From DASREM01 sp035652095 (GTDB lineage Bacteria > Acidobacteriota > Terriglobia > Terriglobales > Acidobacteriaceae), in assembly GCA_035652095.1 (NCBI GenBank), contig DASREM010000021.1, forward strand, positions 62,001 to 126,000: a DNA stretch of 64,000 bases, given 5' to 3'. Numbering within the stretch: the first letter of the stretch is position 1; every line of letters begins with the position of its first letter. The notes beneath the pieces were generated by a model. That model did no database searches and was not told the origin of the DNA. It saw nothing but the letters and a program-made list of their open reading frames with translations. Below are positions 26,445 to 33,469 of this stretch, in pieces. The translations under genes were made by a program, and so were the position numbers.

Positions 26445-26837
26445 TCAGGGCTTTTCGTTGGGGAAGTACGACTCATGCCGGAGCACCGCTTCCAGCCCCT
26501 CTACCACCCGGCTCACTTGCGTCTTGGCCAGCGCTCCCTGGATTCCTGCTCGCCGAGCCTCTTCCTCGAGCTGATGGGACATATGCATGGTCAGCATGAA
26601 GATGGGAATGTCCGGAACCAGCTTGCTGATCTCCCTGGCGGCCTGCACTCCATTCATCCCAGGCATCAGGAAATCCATGACGATCAGCCCTGGATGCAGC
26701 TCCTGGACCTTCTTCAGCGCATCCACTCCGTTGGCAGCTTCCCCGCAGACAATCCAGTCCACATGTTTCTGGAGCAGGTCGCGCAATCTTTGCCGCACCA
26801 GCGGGCTGTCATCAACGATGAGAATGCGCGTCTGCAA
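26445..26837 (-). CDS. CheY-like single-domain response regulator
   Basis: About 130 residues forming only a receiver domain. The acidic pair is in RILIVDDSPLVRQRL, the phospho-acceptor Asp in LIVMDFLMPGMNGVQAAREI, the Thr in FMLTMHM, and the conserved Lys in ALAKTQ. The TTG at 26837 has GGAGAG upstream; a longer version from a TTG at 26870 has no ribosome site. No histidine kinase lies nearby, so its partner is unknown. Confidence 0.82.
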   Translation of the reverse strand: MQTRILIVDDSPLVRQRLRDLLQKHVDWIVCGEAANGVDALKKVQELHPGLIVMDFLMPGMNGVQAAREISKLVPDIPIFMLTMHMSHQLEEEARRAGIQGALAKTQVSRVVEGLEAVLRHESYFPNEKP

Positions 26838-27342
26838 TGCTCTCTCCGAAATCAAGCGATACGTCTTCAAAAGGCTACAGGTTTTCCCTTAGGGAGCAGC
26901 CGGCTCTTGCCCCGACAGCATCCCCGATTACCAAACTGTCCTGCCCGTCTCTCGCTGCGTCCGTCATGGTGGGTGACTAAGATGCCCTCCCTCCTTTCCC
27001 CGTTGGAAAAAAATGTTTGTACCTTTTAATTTTCTGTCACTTACGGACGTCTCTCTCACCGGCAGCCCTGTCGCATGCACCCCTTCCGCCTGAGGAACGG
27101 GAGGAGGTCTGGTGCGGTATAGCTCACCGGGCAGCGCGAAATCACTCATACCCTTCTTGGATGTCCTTGTCTCACGGTGGAAAACGCGCTAAGGTTGTGC
27201 ACTCTTTCGGCCCTAAGTAATTGAACAAGCTACTCCGGCGAATTTTTAGCGGAACGCTGCGGAGTGCTGATCGCAACGGCGAAGCACGTGCATCTTCGGT
27301 ATTAGGCGGAGGCACAACCTCGCCACATCCTAGGAGAAGAAC
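26838..27342. other. Divergent intergenic region
   Basis: About 500 bases between the receiver protein and the cytochrome c gene. Parts are pyrimidine-rich (CCCTCCCTCCTTTCCCC near 26981). Frames crossing it lack protein features. It should hold promoters for both neighbours. No structured RNA or terminator was identified with confidence. Confidence 0.5.
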
Positions 27343-27663
27343 ATGAAAACTGTTGTGAATGCTGTGTTGGCCGGTTTGGCTGTGGCACTGGTGTTTTCGA
27401 CTTTCTCGCTGGCTGAATCCGGCGCCGACCTGTTCAAGGCAAAATGCGCTGTCTGCCACGGCGCAACCGGGGCGGGCGATACCGGCATGGGCAAGGCAAT
27501 GAACCTCCGCGATCTGGGCTCGGCTGACGTGCAGAAACAATCCGACGCCGATCTCACCGCTATCATCACCAACGGCAAAGGCAAGATGCCGAAATACGAT
27601 GGCAAGCTCACCAAGGAACAGATCGAGTCCCTGGTGCAACACGTTCGCACCCTGAAGAAGTAG
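27343..27663 (+). CDS. Periplasmic class I c-type cytochrome (c6/c553-like)
   Basis: A 106-residue exported monoheme cytochrome: signal peptide MKTVVNAVLAGLAVALVFST (cleavage near SLAES), heme site CAVCHGATGAGDTGMG, and a probable axial Met in GKGKMPKYDGKL. TAGGAGAAGA lies directly before the ATG. It lies 250 bases upstream of a molybdenum hydroxylase operon whose FeS subunit carries a Tat signal, so it is a good candidate for that enzyme's periplasmic electron acceptor (inference). Confidence 0.93.
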   Translation: MKTVVNAVLAGLAVALVFSTFSLAESGADLFKAKCAVCHGATGAGDTGMGKAMNLRDLGSADVQKQSDADLTAIITNGKGKMPKYDGKLTKEQIESLVQHVRTLKK

Positions 27664-27911
27664 TGCCTTACAGATGACTGGCAGGGATCACGACGGTACC
27701 GCCGCGATCCCGCCGGCCCTTAGCTGCTCTCCGGCCTGGCGTTCGACGCGAACTTTTCCACCCTCATCACCGCTGCATGATCTGTCCCGGTTGTATACTG
27801 CTGGTTCAAAAAAGTCTTATCGCCACATCCGAACCGTATTGCTAACCGGAATCCTCCCGGCTTGTCCAACTGTCCGGGCAAGTCCGGTTCTACTGCACCC
27901 TTCAGGAGGCC

Positions 27912-28544
27912 ATGCCAATGCCCGATAGCGATGACGCGAAAAATTCCAACCCATCCAACTCCGGAGTTTCGCGCCGCGATTTCCTGAAAATCGGAAGTAT
28001 CACCGTCGCCGTTCCCCTGGTCGCCGGAACCGGCGTGGTGGACGCGACAGGCCAGGAGGTCAAGGTCTATGGCCCCGGCAAAGTCCCCGTCACTCTCACC
28101 GTCAATGGCAAGCCCCGCAGCCTCCAGGTTGAGCCGCGTGTCACTCTGCTGGATGCGCTGCGCGATCAGCTTGATATCACGGGAGCCAAGCGCGTTTGCG
28201 ATCGCGGCGAGTGCGGCGCCTGCACCGTGTTGCTCGACAACAAGACCGTCTACGCTTGCTCGGTGCTGGCCATTGAGGCGCAAGGAAAGTCCATTACCAC
28301 GGTGGAGTCGTTCATGCAGGACGGCAAGCTGCATCCCGTCCAGCAGGCCTTCGTGGAAAACGATGCCTCCCAGTGCGGGTTCTGCACCCCCGGTTTTGTG
28401 GTCGCTACCAAGGCGTTTCTTGACCGCCATCCGGGCGCAACTGCCGAAGACGTCCGTCGCGGCCTGAGCGGCAATCTCTGCCGCTGCGGAACCTACGACG
28501 GGATCAAGAAAGCCGTCGCCCAGCTTACCCAGAAGGGAGCCTGA
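27912..28544 (+). CDS. 2Fe-2S subunit of a molybdenum hydroxylase, Tat-exported
   Basis: A 210-residue small subunit of the xanthine dehydrogenase/aldehyde oxidoreductase family. A twin-arginine signal SRRDFLK is at residues 20-26. The plant-type cluster has CDRGECGACTVLLDNK with a later Cys (TVYAC); the second cluster has CGFCTPGF and NLCRCGTYDG. Both clusters pass electrons from the Mo site to FAD. AGGAGG lies just before the ATG at 27912; a second ATG at 27918 is equally possible. Gene order FeS-Mo-FAD follows. The Tat signal implies export of the assembled complex, as in E. coli PaoABC. Confidence 0.93.
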   Translation: MPMPDSDDAKNSNPSNSGVSRRDFLKIGSITVAVPLVAGTGVVDATGQEVKVYGPGKVPVTLTVNGKPRSLQVEPRVTLLDALRDQLDITGAKRVCDRGECGACTVLLDNKTVYACSVLAIEAQGKSITTVESFMQDGKLHPVQQAFVENDASQCGFCTPGFVVATKAFLDRHPGATAEDVRRGLSGNLCRCGTYDGIKKAVAQLTQKGA

Positions 28545-28545
28545 C

Positions 28546-30912
28546 ATGCCCGAATACAGTTGGCCCGCAGCGGATCAACGCGCACTGATTGGCAAACGCA
28601 TTACCCGGGTGGATGCTCCAGCCAAGGTTTCCGGCCTGGCGAAATACACCTATGACGTCAAGCGTCCGGGCATGCTTTTCGGAAAAATTCTGCGATCTCC
28701 TTATGCGCACGCCAAAATCGTGAGCCTCGATACGACCGCTGCGGAAAAGATTCCCGGCGTCAAGGCCGTTCACATCATTCAAGGCCCCGGCTCGACTATT
28801 CACTGGGCCGGAGACGAGATTGTCGCCATTGCCGCCGTTGACGAGAACGTTGCCGACGACGCAGTGCGCGCGATCAAAGTGAAGTACGAGCCGCTCCCGC
28901 ATTTCGTCAACGACTCGCAACATCCCCCGGCCGATGCCGTCGAACAGCAGGGCCCCCTCAGCGCTGACGATCTGTTCGACATGCTCGATAACCAGGTACC
29001 GAACGCGCAGATTGCCAGCCAGGTGCAGCAGTACGGCATGACCGCCAAGGCCGATGGAGATACGCTGAAGGAACTCAAGGCCAACGGCGCCAACGATGAC
29101 ATCCTCAACGCGGTCCGCCAGGCCACGGTCCATCCCGACTCCGCCAAAAAGCCAAAGGGAAATTACCAGAAGACCGCCGCCGTGGTGCAGGGAGATCCGG
29201 ACCAGGCTTTCAAGGATGCCGAAGTGCGCTCCGAAGGCGAGTACGGGGCCTCCGTGATCACGCACTGCTGCCTCGAGAGCCACGGTTCGATTTCCGAATG
29301 GACCGACAACTCGCATCTGTTGGTTCACATGTCCACCCAGAACGTTTCAGGAATCCCCGGGCAGATGGCAGAACCTTTGAAGATGCCGGCCGCCAATATT
29401 CGCGTTCATCAAGACCATATCGGTGGAGGCTTCGGCAGCAAGTTCTCTCCGGACCGCTGGGGAATTGCCACGGCGCAAATTTCGCAGAAAGCTGTGGGCA
29501 AGCCGGTTCGCATCATGCTGGAGCGCGATTCGGAACTCGAAGTTGCCGGAGCGCGGCCGTCAGCCTTCGCCCGCGTGAAGCTCGGGACGAAAAAAGACGG
29601 GACCGTGGTTGGCTGGGAATCAGAATCCTGGGGCACCGGCGGCCCCGGGGGCGGTGGCATGCCGCCGCTCCCCTACGTCTTCAACATTCCCAATCAGCGC
29701 AAGCAGCACACTTCAATCCGCACCAACATCGGGCCCGCCCGTGCCTGGCGCGCTCCCAACCATCCCCAGGCCGCCGTCATCACCATGGGCGCGATGGAAG
29801 ACGCCGCCGCCAAGCTGCAGATGGATCCGCTTGATTTCTTCCTCAAGAACCTCGACCTGACCGGTGCGCGCAAAGACGTCTATCGTGAAGAACTCGGCAT
29901 CGCCTCCGAGTTGATGGGATGGAAACAGAAGTGGCGCCCGCGCGGTGAGAACCGCGAAGGCAGCATCGCTCGCGGCCTCGGCCTTTCCATTCACACCTGG
30001 GGCGGCCGTGGCCACGCCAGTGAGTGCGATCTTGCCATCCACCCCGACGGCTCGGTCAACCTCAAGATGGGTTCGCAGGATTTGGGCACAGGGACCCGCA
30101 CCTGCATCCTGATTGTCGCCGCAGATACCCTCGGCATTCCGGTGGACGCGATCAACCTTCAAATCGGCGACACTCTGTATCCTCCCTCGGGCGGCTCCGG
30201 AGGCTCCACCACCATCGGCGGCGTGAGTTCGTCCACGCGTCGCGCCGCGGTGGACGCGCGCGATGCGCTCTTCGCCAAAGTTGCTCCCGCGCTGAACGCC
30301 CAACCCGCAGACCTGGAATGCGCGAACGGCACGGTGCGTGTGAAGGGCGATGCCAGTCGTTCCCTGAGTTGGGAGCAGGCCTGTTCCAGGATCGGGGCCA
30401 TGCCGATTACCGCGCACGGCAAGAACCCCGACCGCAGCAAGCCCCCCGATCTCACCAACAGCGGCGTCGGCGGTGTGCAGATGGCGGAAGTTGAAGTTGA
30501 TACCGAGACCGGCATCGTCACTGTCAAGAAGATGGTCGCGGTCCAGGACTGTGGCCTCATCATCGACCTCAAGACAGCCGAGAGCCAATGCCTGGGCGCG
30601 TTAATCATGGGCATCAGCTACTCCCTGTTCGAAGAAAAGATCATGGACCCGATCAGCGGGCGCATGCTGAACCCGAACATGGAGTTCTACCGCCTCGCTG
30701 GTCTCGCCGACATTCCCGAACTCGTGGTCCACATGATGACCGGCAAAGGCTACGACGAGCGTGGCGTGATCGGACTGGGCGAACCCCCCGTCATCTCTCC
30801 GGGCGCGGCGCTTGCCAACGCGGTGACCAACGCCATCGGAATCCGCATCTCCCACATCCCCATGACTCCCGAGCGCGTGCTGGCCACGCTCGAACAGAAG
30901 GCGGACGAGTAA
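28546..30912 (+). CDS. Molybdopterin-binding large subunit (xanthine dehydrogenase/aldehyde oxidoreductase family) with an extra helical insert
   Basis: A 788-residue catalytic subunit. N-terminal TRVDAPAKVSGLAKYTYDVK, the Mo-cofactor loop QDHIGGGFGSKFSPDRWGIA, and the active-site Glu at about 746 in GLGEPPVISPGAALANAV are in place. Residues about 138-193 are an additional segment (LSADDLFDMLDNQVPNAQIA, then GDTLKELKANGANDD) absent from typical members; it resembles a helical module seen in other acidobacterial proteins. The usual LEPHG motif reads LESHG. Substrate cannot be inferred; an aldehyde or N-heterocycle is most likely. It has no own signal, so export would depend on the Tat-bearing small subunit. 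Confidence 0.92.
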   Translation: MPEYSWPAADQRALIGKRITRVDAPAKVSGLAKYTYDVKRPGMLFGKILRSPYAHAKIVSLDTTAAEKIPGVKAVHIIQGPGSTIHWAGDEIVAIAAVDENVADDAVRAIKVKYEPLPHFVNDSQHPPADAVEQQGPLSADDLFDMLDNQVPNAQIASQVQQYGMTAKADGDTLKELKANGANDDILNAVRQATVHPDSAKKPKGNYQKTAAVVQGDPDQAFKDAEVRSEGEYGASVITHCCLESHGSISEWTDNSHLLVHMSTQNVSGIPGQMAEPLKMPAANIRVHQDHIGGGFGSKFSPDRWGIATAQISQKAVGKPVRIMLERDSELEVAGARPSAFARVKLGTKKDGTVVGWESESWGTGGPGGGGMPPLPYVFNIPNQRKQHTSIRTNIGPARAWRAPNHPQAAVITMGAMEDAAAKLQMDPLDFFLKNLDLTGARKDVYREELGIASELMGWKQKWRPRGENREGSIARGLGLSIHTWGGRGHASECDLAIHPDGSVNLKMGSQDLGTGTRTCILIVAADTLGIPVDAINLQIGDTLYPPSGGSGGSTTIGGVSSSTRRAAVDARDALFAKVAPALNAQPADLECANGTVRVKGDASRSLSWEQACSRIGAMPITAHGKNPDRSKPPDLTNSGVGGVQMAEVEVDTETGIVTVKKMVAVQDCGLIIDLKTAESQCLGALIMGISYSLFEEKIMDPISGRMLNPNMEFYRLAGLADIPELVVHMMTGKGYDERGVIGLGEPPVISPGAALANAVTNAIGIRISHIPMTPERVLATLEQKADE

Positions 30913-31901
30913 TGAGACCCTTTGAATACGCAAGTCCCCGCGACCTCAGTCAGGCCTCGCTGCTGCTGAACAAGACCTGGGGCGACAGCGAGATTCTTGC
31001 CGGCGGCACCGATCTGCTCGCCCTGATGAAGGACGATGTGGTAAGGCCCAAGCGCCTGGTCAACATCAAGGAGATCAAGGAACTCCGCGGCATCAATGCG
31101 GGTCCGAGTGAAATTCGCATCGGTGCGCTGACCACGCTCGCAGAGATCGCCGACAATGCCGCCATCATGCAGAATTACTCTGCGCTGGCCGAGTCGGTGA
31201 ATGAAGCGGCCAGCCCGCAGATTCGCAACCTGGCAACCCTCGGGGGAAACCTTTGCCAGCGGCCGCGATGCTGGTACTTCCGCGGCGGGTTCGGCCTGAT
31301 TCCAAAATATGAAGATGGCGCCGACATGGTCGAGGATGGCGATAACCGCTATCACGCGGTTCTCGGCAATGACGGCCCGGCAAAGTTCGTGAGCCCTTCC
31401 ACCATCGCCCCGGCTCTCATCGCTTACGGCGCGCAGGTCCGCATTTCCGGGCCGGGCTCGCCCCGGCAGATTCCCCTGGAGAAGTTTTTCGTCATCCCGA
31501 AAAACGAGAGTGAGCGCGAGCACGACCTCAGGCCCAACGAGATTGTCACCGAGGTCATCCTGCCAAAACCCGCCAGTACGATGAGGTTCGGCTATTACGA
31601 AGTGCGCCAGAAGAAGGCCTTCGACTGGCCGCTCGCCCTCGCCGCCGTGGCCCTCGACATGGATGGGAACACCGTGAAGAGCGCTCGCATTGTGATGGGC
31701 GCTGTGGCTCCCGTGCCCTGGGTTCCCGCCGACGCTGCAAATTTTCTGGCCGGCAAAGAAATTAAGGAAGACACGGTCTGGGTCGCGGCGCAAAAGTCCA
31801 TTGAAGGGTCCAAGGCGCTCAAGCACAACAGTCATAAAATCTGGCTCGCGGAAGTTGCCGTCAAGCGCGCGCTGCTCAAGGCCGCCGGAGGTACCGCATG
31901 A
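30912..31901 (+). CDS. FAD-binding subunit of the molybdenum hydroxylase
   Basis: A 329-residue CoxM/PaoB-type subunit. FAD-binding motifs LAGGTDLLALMKDD and SPQIRNLATLGGNLCQRPRC are present. PaoB-like proteins bind an extra 4Fe-4S cluster in the loop after this point; here CQRPRC keeps two Cys, but the following loop (FGLIPKYEDGADMVEDGDNR) has none, so that cluster may be absent. ATG 30912 overlaps the stop of the previous gene by one base; the longer open frame upstream is not coding. Confidence 0.92.
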   Translation: MRPFEYASPRDLSQASLLLNKTWGDSEILAGGTDLLALMKDDVVRPKRLVNIKEIKELRGINAGPSEIRIGALTTLAEIADNAAIMQNYSALAESVNEAASPQIRNLATLGGNLCQRPRCWYFRGGFGLIPKYEDGADMVEDGDNRYHAVLGNDGPAKFVSPSTIAPALIAYGAQVRISGPGSPRQIPLEKFFVIPKNESEREHDLRPNEIVTEVILPKPASTMRFGYYEVRQKKAFDWPLALAAVALDMDGNTVKSARIVMGAVAPVPWVPADAANFLAGKEIKEDTVWVAAQKSIEGSKALKHNSHKIWLAEVAVKRALLKAAGGTA

Positions 31902-32131
31902 TTTCCGAATCCGATCGCTTCAACACCAATCACCCTGATCTGTGCCCCAGCCTGCGCTGGAAGGGACTCTTCATCCTGGCGGAACACGACCCCACGGTGC
32001 CGCGCTCCAATGACGGCCTGTTCTGGTGCCTCCACACTCAAACCTGCATCGGTCCAGACGGTGACTTGGCGGAGCCGGGAAAATGCCGCTCCACGGGACG
32101 GCCTTGCCACGGCACAGGAAAATGCGGTTAA
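31898..32131 (+). CDS. Small Cys-rich protein of the molybdenum hydroxylase operon
   Basis: A 77-residue protein with six Cys at 16, 44, 50, 63, 70 and 76, opening MISESDRFNTNHPDLCPSLR and ending GRPCHGTGKCG. It overlaps the FAD gene stop by four bases and has GGAGGT before the ATG, so it belongs to the operon. It has no signal peptide. A metal-binding, maturation or electron-transfer role is possible but unproved; I know no named family. Confidence 0.75.
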   Translation: MISESDRFNTNHPDLCPSLRWKGLFILAEHDPTVPRSNDGLFWCLHTQTCIGPDGDLAEPGKCRSTGRPCHGTGKCG

Positions 32132-32154
32132 GATAAAAACGTGGGGTTTGGGCC

Positions 32155-33441
32155 ATGAGTTTCCCGTCTCGCGTCTTCCTGCTCGGTGCTTTACTTCTGG
32201 TTGCGACGCTGTCCCTCGAGTCCCAATCCGCGCCCGGGGCTCCCCCGGTCGCCGCCTTGGCAAAAGATCACAACTTCAGGGTTGACACGGCGCAGGCCTG
32301 GACGGACACCGGTATGGAACTGCACCCGGGCGACGTCTTGATGATCACCAGCAGCCCGCCCGCAAAGTCCGGCTTCGTGCGCGACGGCCAGAGCAACTCC
32401 ACTTGCGATCCCGCTGGATCGAGCGATGCGCAGGCCCAGAACCTGCCGCTGACATCGGCTCCCGCCGGCGCCCTCATCGGAAAACTGCAGCCCGGCGGCG
32501 CTCCGTTCCTGATTGCGCTCAGCAAGCAACTCAAGGTTGAGGCCCCCGGAAAGCTCTTTCTTGGAGCCAATTCATCCGGACCTCCCGTATGCAAGGGAGC
32601 ATTCGTCGTGAGCGTTACGCTGGCGCCTGCGGAATCAGCACTCGCCCAAAACGCGCCCGCGGAAAAGCCCAGCATCAAGCAGAAGCTTTCGACCGCAGCC
32701 CAGGTCTGGATGCAGGGACAGTTCGGTAATGGAGCCGCAGCTCCAGATTCCGCCGCTTCCTCTTCCGCGGTGCCCGGGTCCGGCGTAGCCAGCAGTGCAG
32801 CCGCCGCCACCTCCACTCCTCTGGCAATCTCGAAATCCCCGCTTGATCCGGCTTTGACAAAGGAGATCGATGCCCTTCCCCGCCGTGTAAACGACGAGTT
32901 CAACAATCTCGGCGATATGGTCAATTTCGTCTTGGTCGGTTCGCTCGACCAGGTGCAAGGCGCTCTCAGCGCGGCGGACTGGCATGTCGCGGACACCAAC
33001 AACACCGAAGCCGCGGTGAAAGCGGTGCTCGAGACTTATCAGAAAAAAGACTACCTCGCGATGCCGATGAGCCAGTTGCGCCTGTTCGGGCGCGTACAGG
33101 ACTTCGGCTACGAACAGGCGCAAGCCTACTCCGTGGTCGCCAGCCGCCACCACTTTCGCCTTTGGAAAGCTCCCTTCACCTGGAATGGGCAAACCGTCTG
33201 GGTGGGCGCCGGCACTCACGATATCGGCTTCGAAAAAGATCAGCGCAATGGGAAAGTCACGCACAAAATCGACCCGGCGGTCGACGGCGAACGCGAGAAC
33301 ATCGGGGAGAGCCTTCAGAAAAGCGGGAAGGTCAAGGCCATGTACTACTACTTGCCGCCCAATCCAGTGCAGGATGCCCGCAACGCCACCGGCGGCGGCT
33401 ACCACTCCGACGGAAGAATTCTAGTGATGCTGTTGCAGTAG
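32155..33441 (+). CDS. Exported protein with PA-IL lectin-like N-terminus and LssY_C-type C-terminus
   Basis: A 428-residue protein. Signal peptide MSFPSRVFLLGALLLVATLS. Residues about 45-160 resemble the PA-IL/LecA-type sugar-binding fold (AWTDTGMELHPGDVLMITSS). A low-complexity Ala/Ser linker lies at about 190-225. Residues about 235-425 resemble LssY_C: RVNDEFNNLGDMVNFVLVGS, DQVQGALSAADWHVADTNNT, then YYYLPPNP near the end. It probably acts outside the cytoplasmic membrane. Same strand as the molybdenum hydroxylase operon but likely an independent function. Confidence 0.7.
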   Translation: MSFPSRVFLLGALLLVATLSLESQSAPGAPPVAALAKDHNFRVDTAQAWTDTGMELHPGDVLMITSSPPAKSGFVRDGQSNSTCDPAGSSDAQAQNLPLTSAPAGALIGKLQPGGAPFLIALSKQLKVEAPGKLFLGANSSGPPVCKGAFVVSVTLAPAESALAQNAPAEKPSIKQKLSTAAQVWMQGQFGNGAAAPDSAASSSAVPGSGVASSAAAATSTPLAISKSPLDPALTKEIDALPRRVNDEFNNLGDMVNFVLVGSLDQVQGALSAADWHVADTNNTEAAVKAVLETYQKKDYLAMPMSQLRLFGRVQDFGYEQAQAYSVVASRHHFRLWKAPFTWNGQTVWVGAGTHDIGFEKDQRNGKVTHKIDPAVDGERENIGESLQKSGKVKAMYYYLPPNPVQDARNATGGGYHSDGRILVMLLQ

Positions 33442-33469
33442 CTCTCTGGCCATCCGGACCTCCCGCCAA

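Noticed and set aside
29713..30588. 291-residue minus-strand frame
   Set aside because: Antisense of the molybdenum subunit.
30750..31835. 361-residue minus-strand frame
   Set aside because: Antisense of the FAD subunit.
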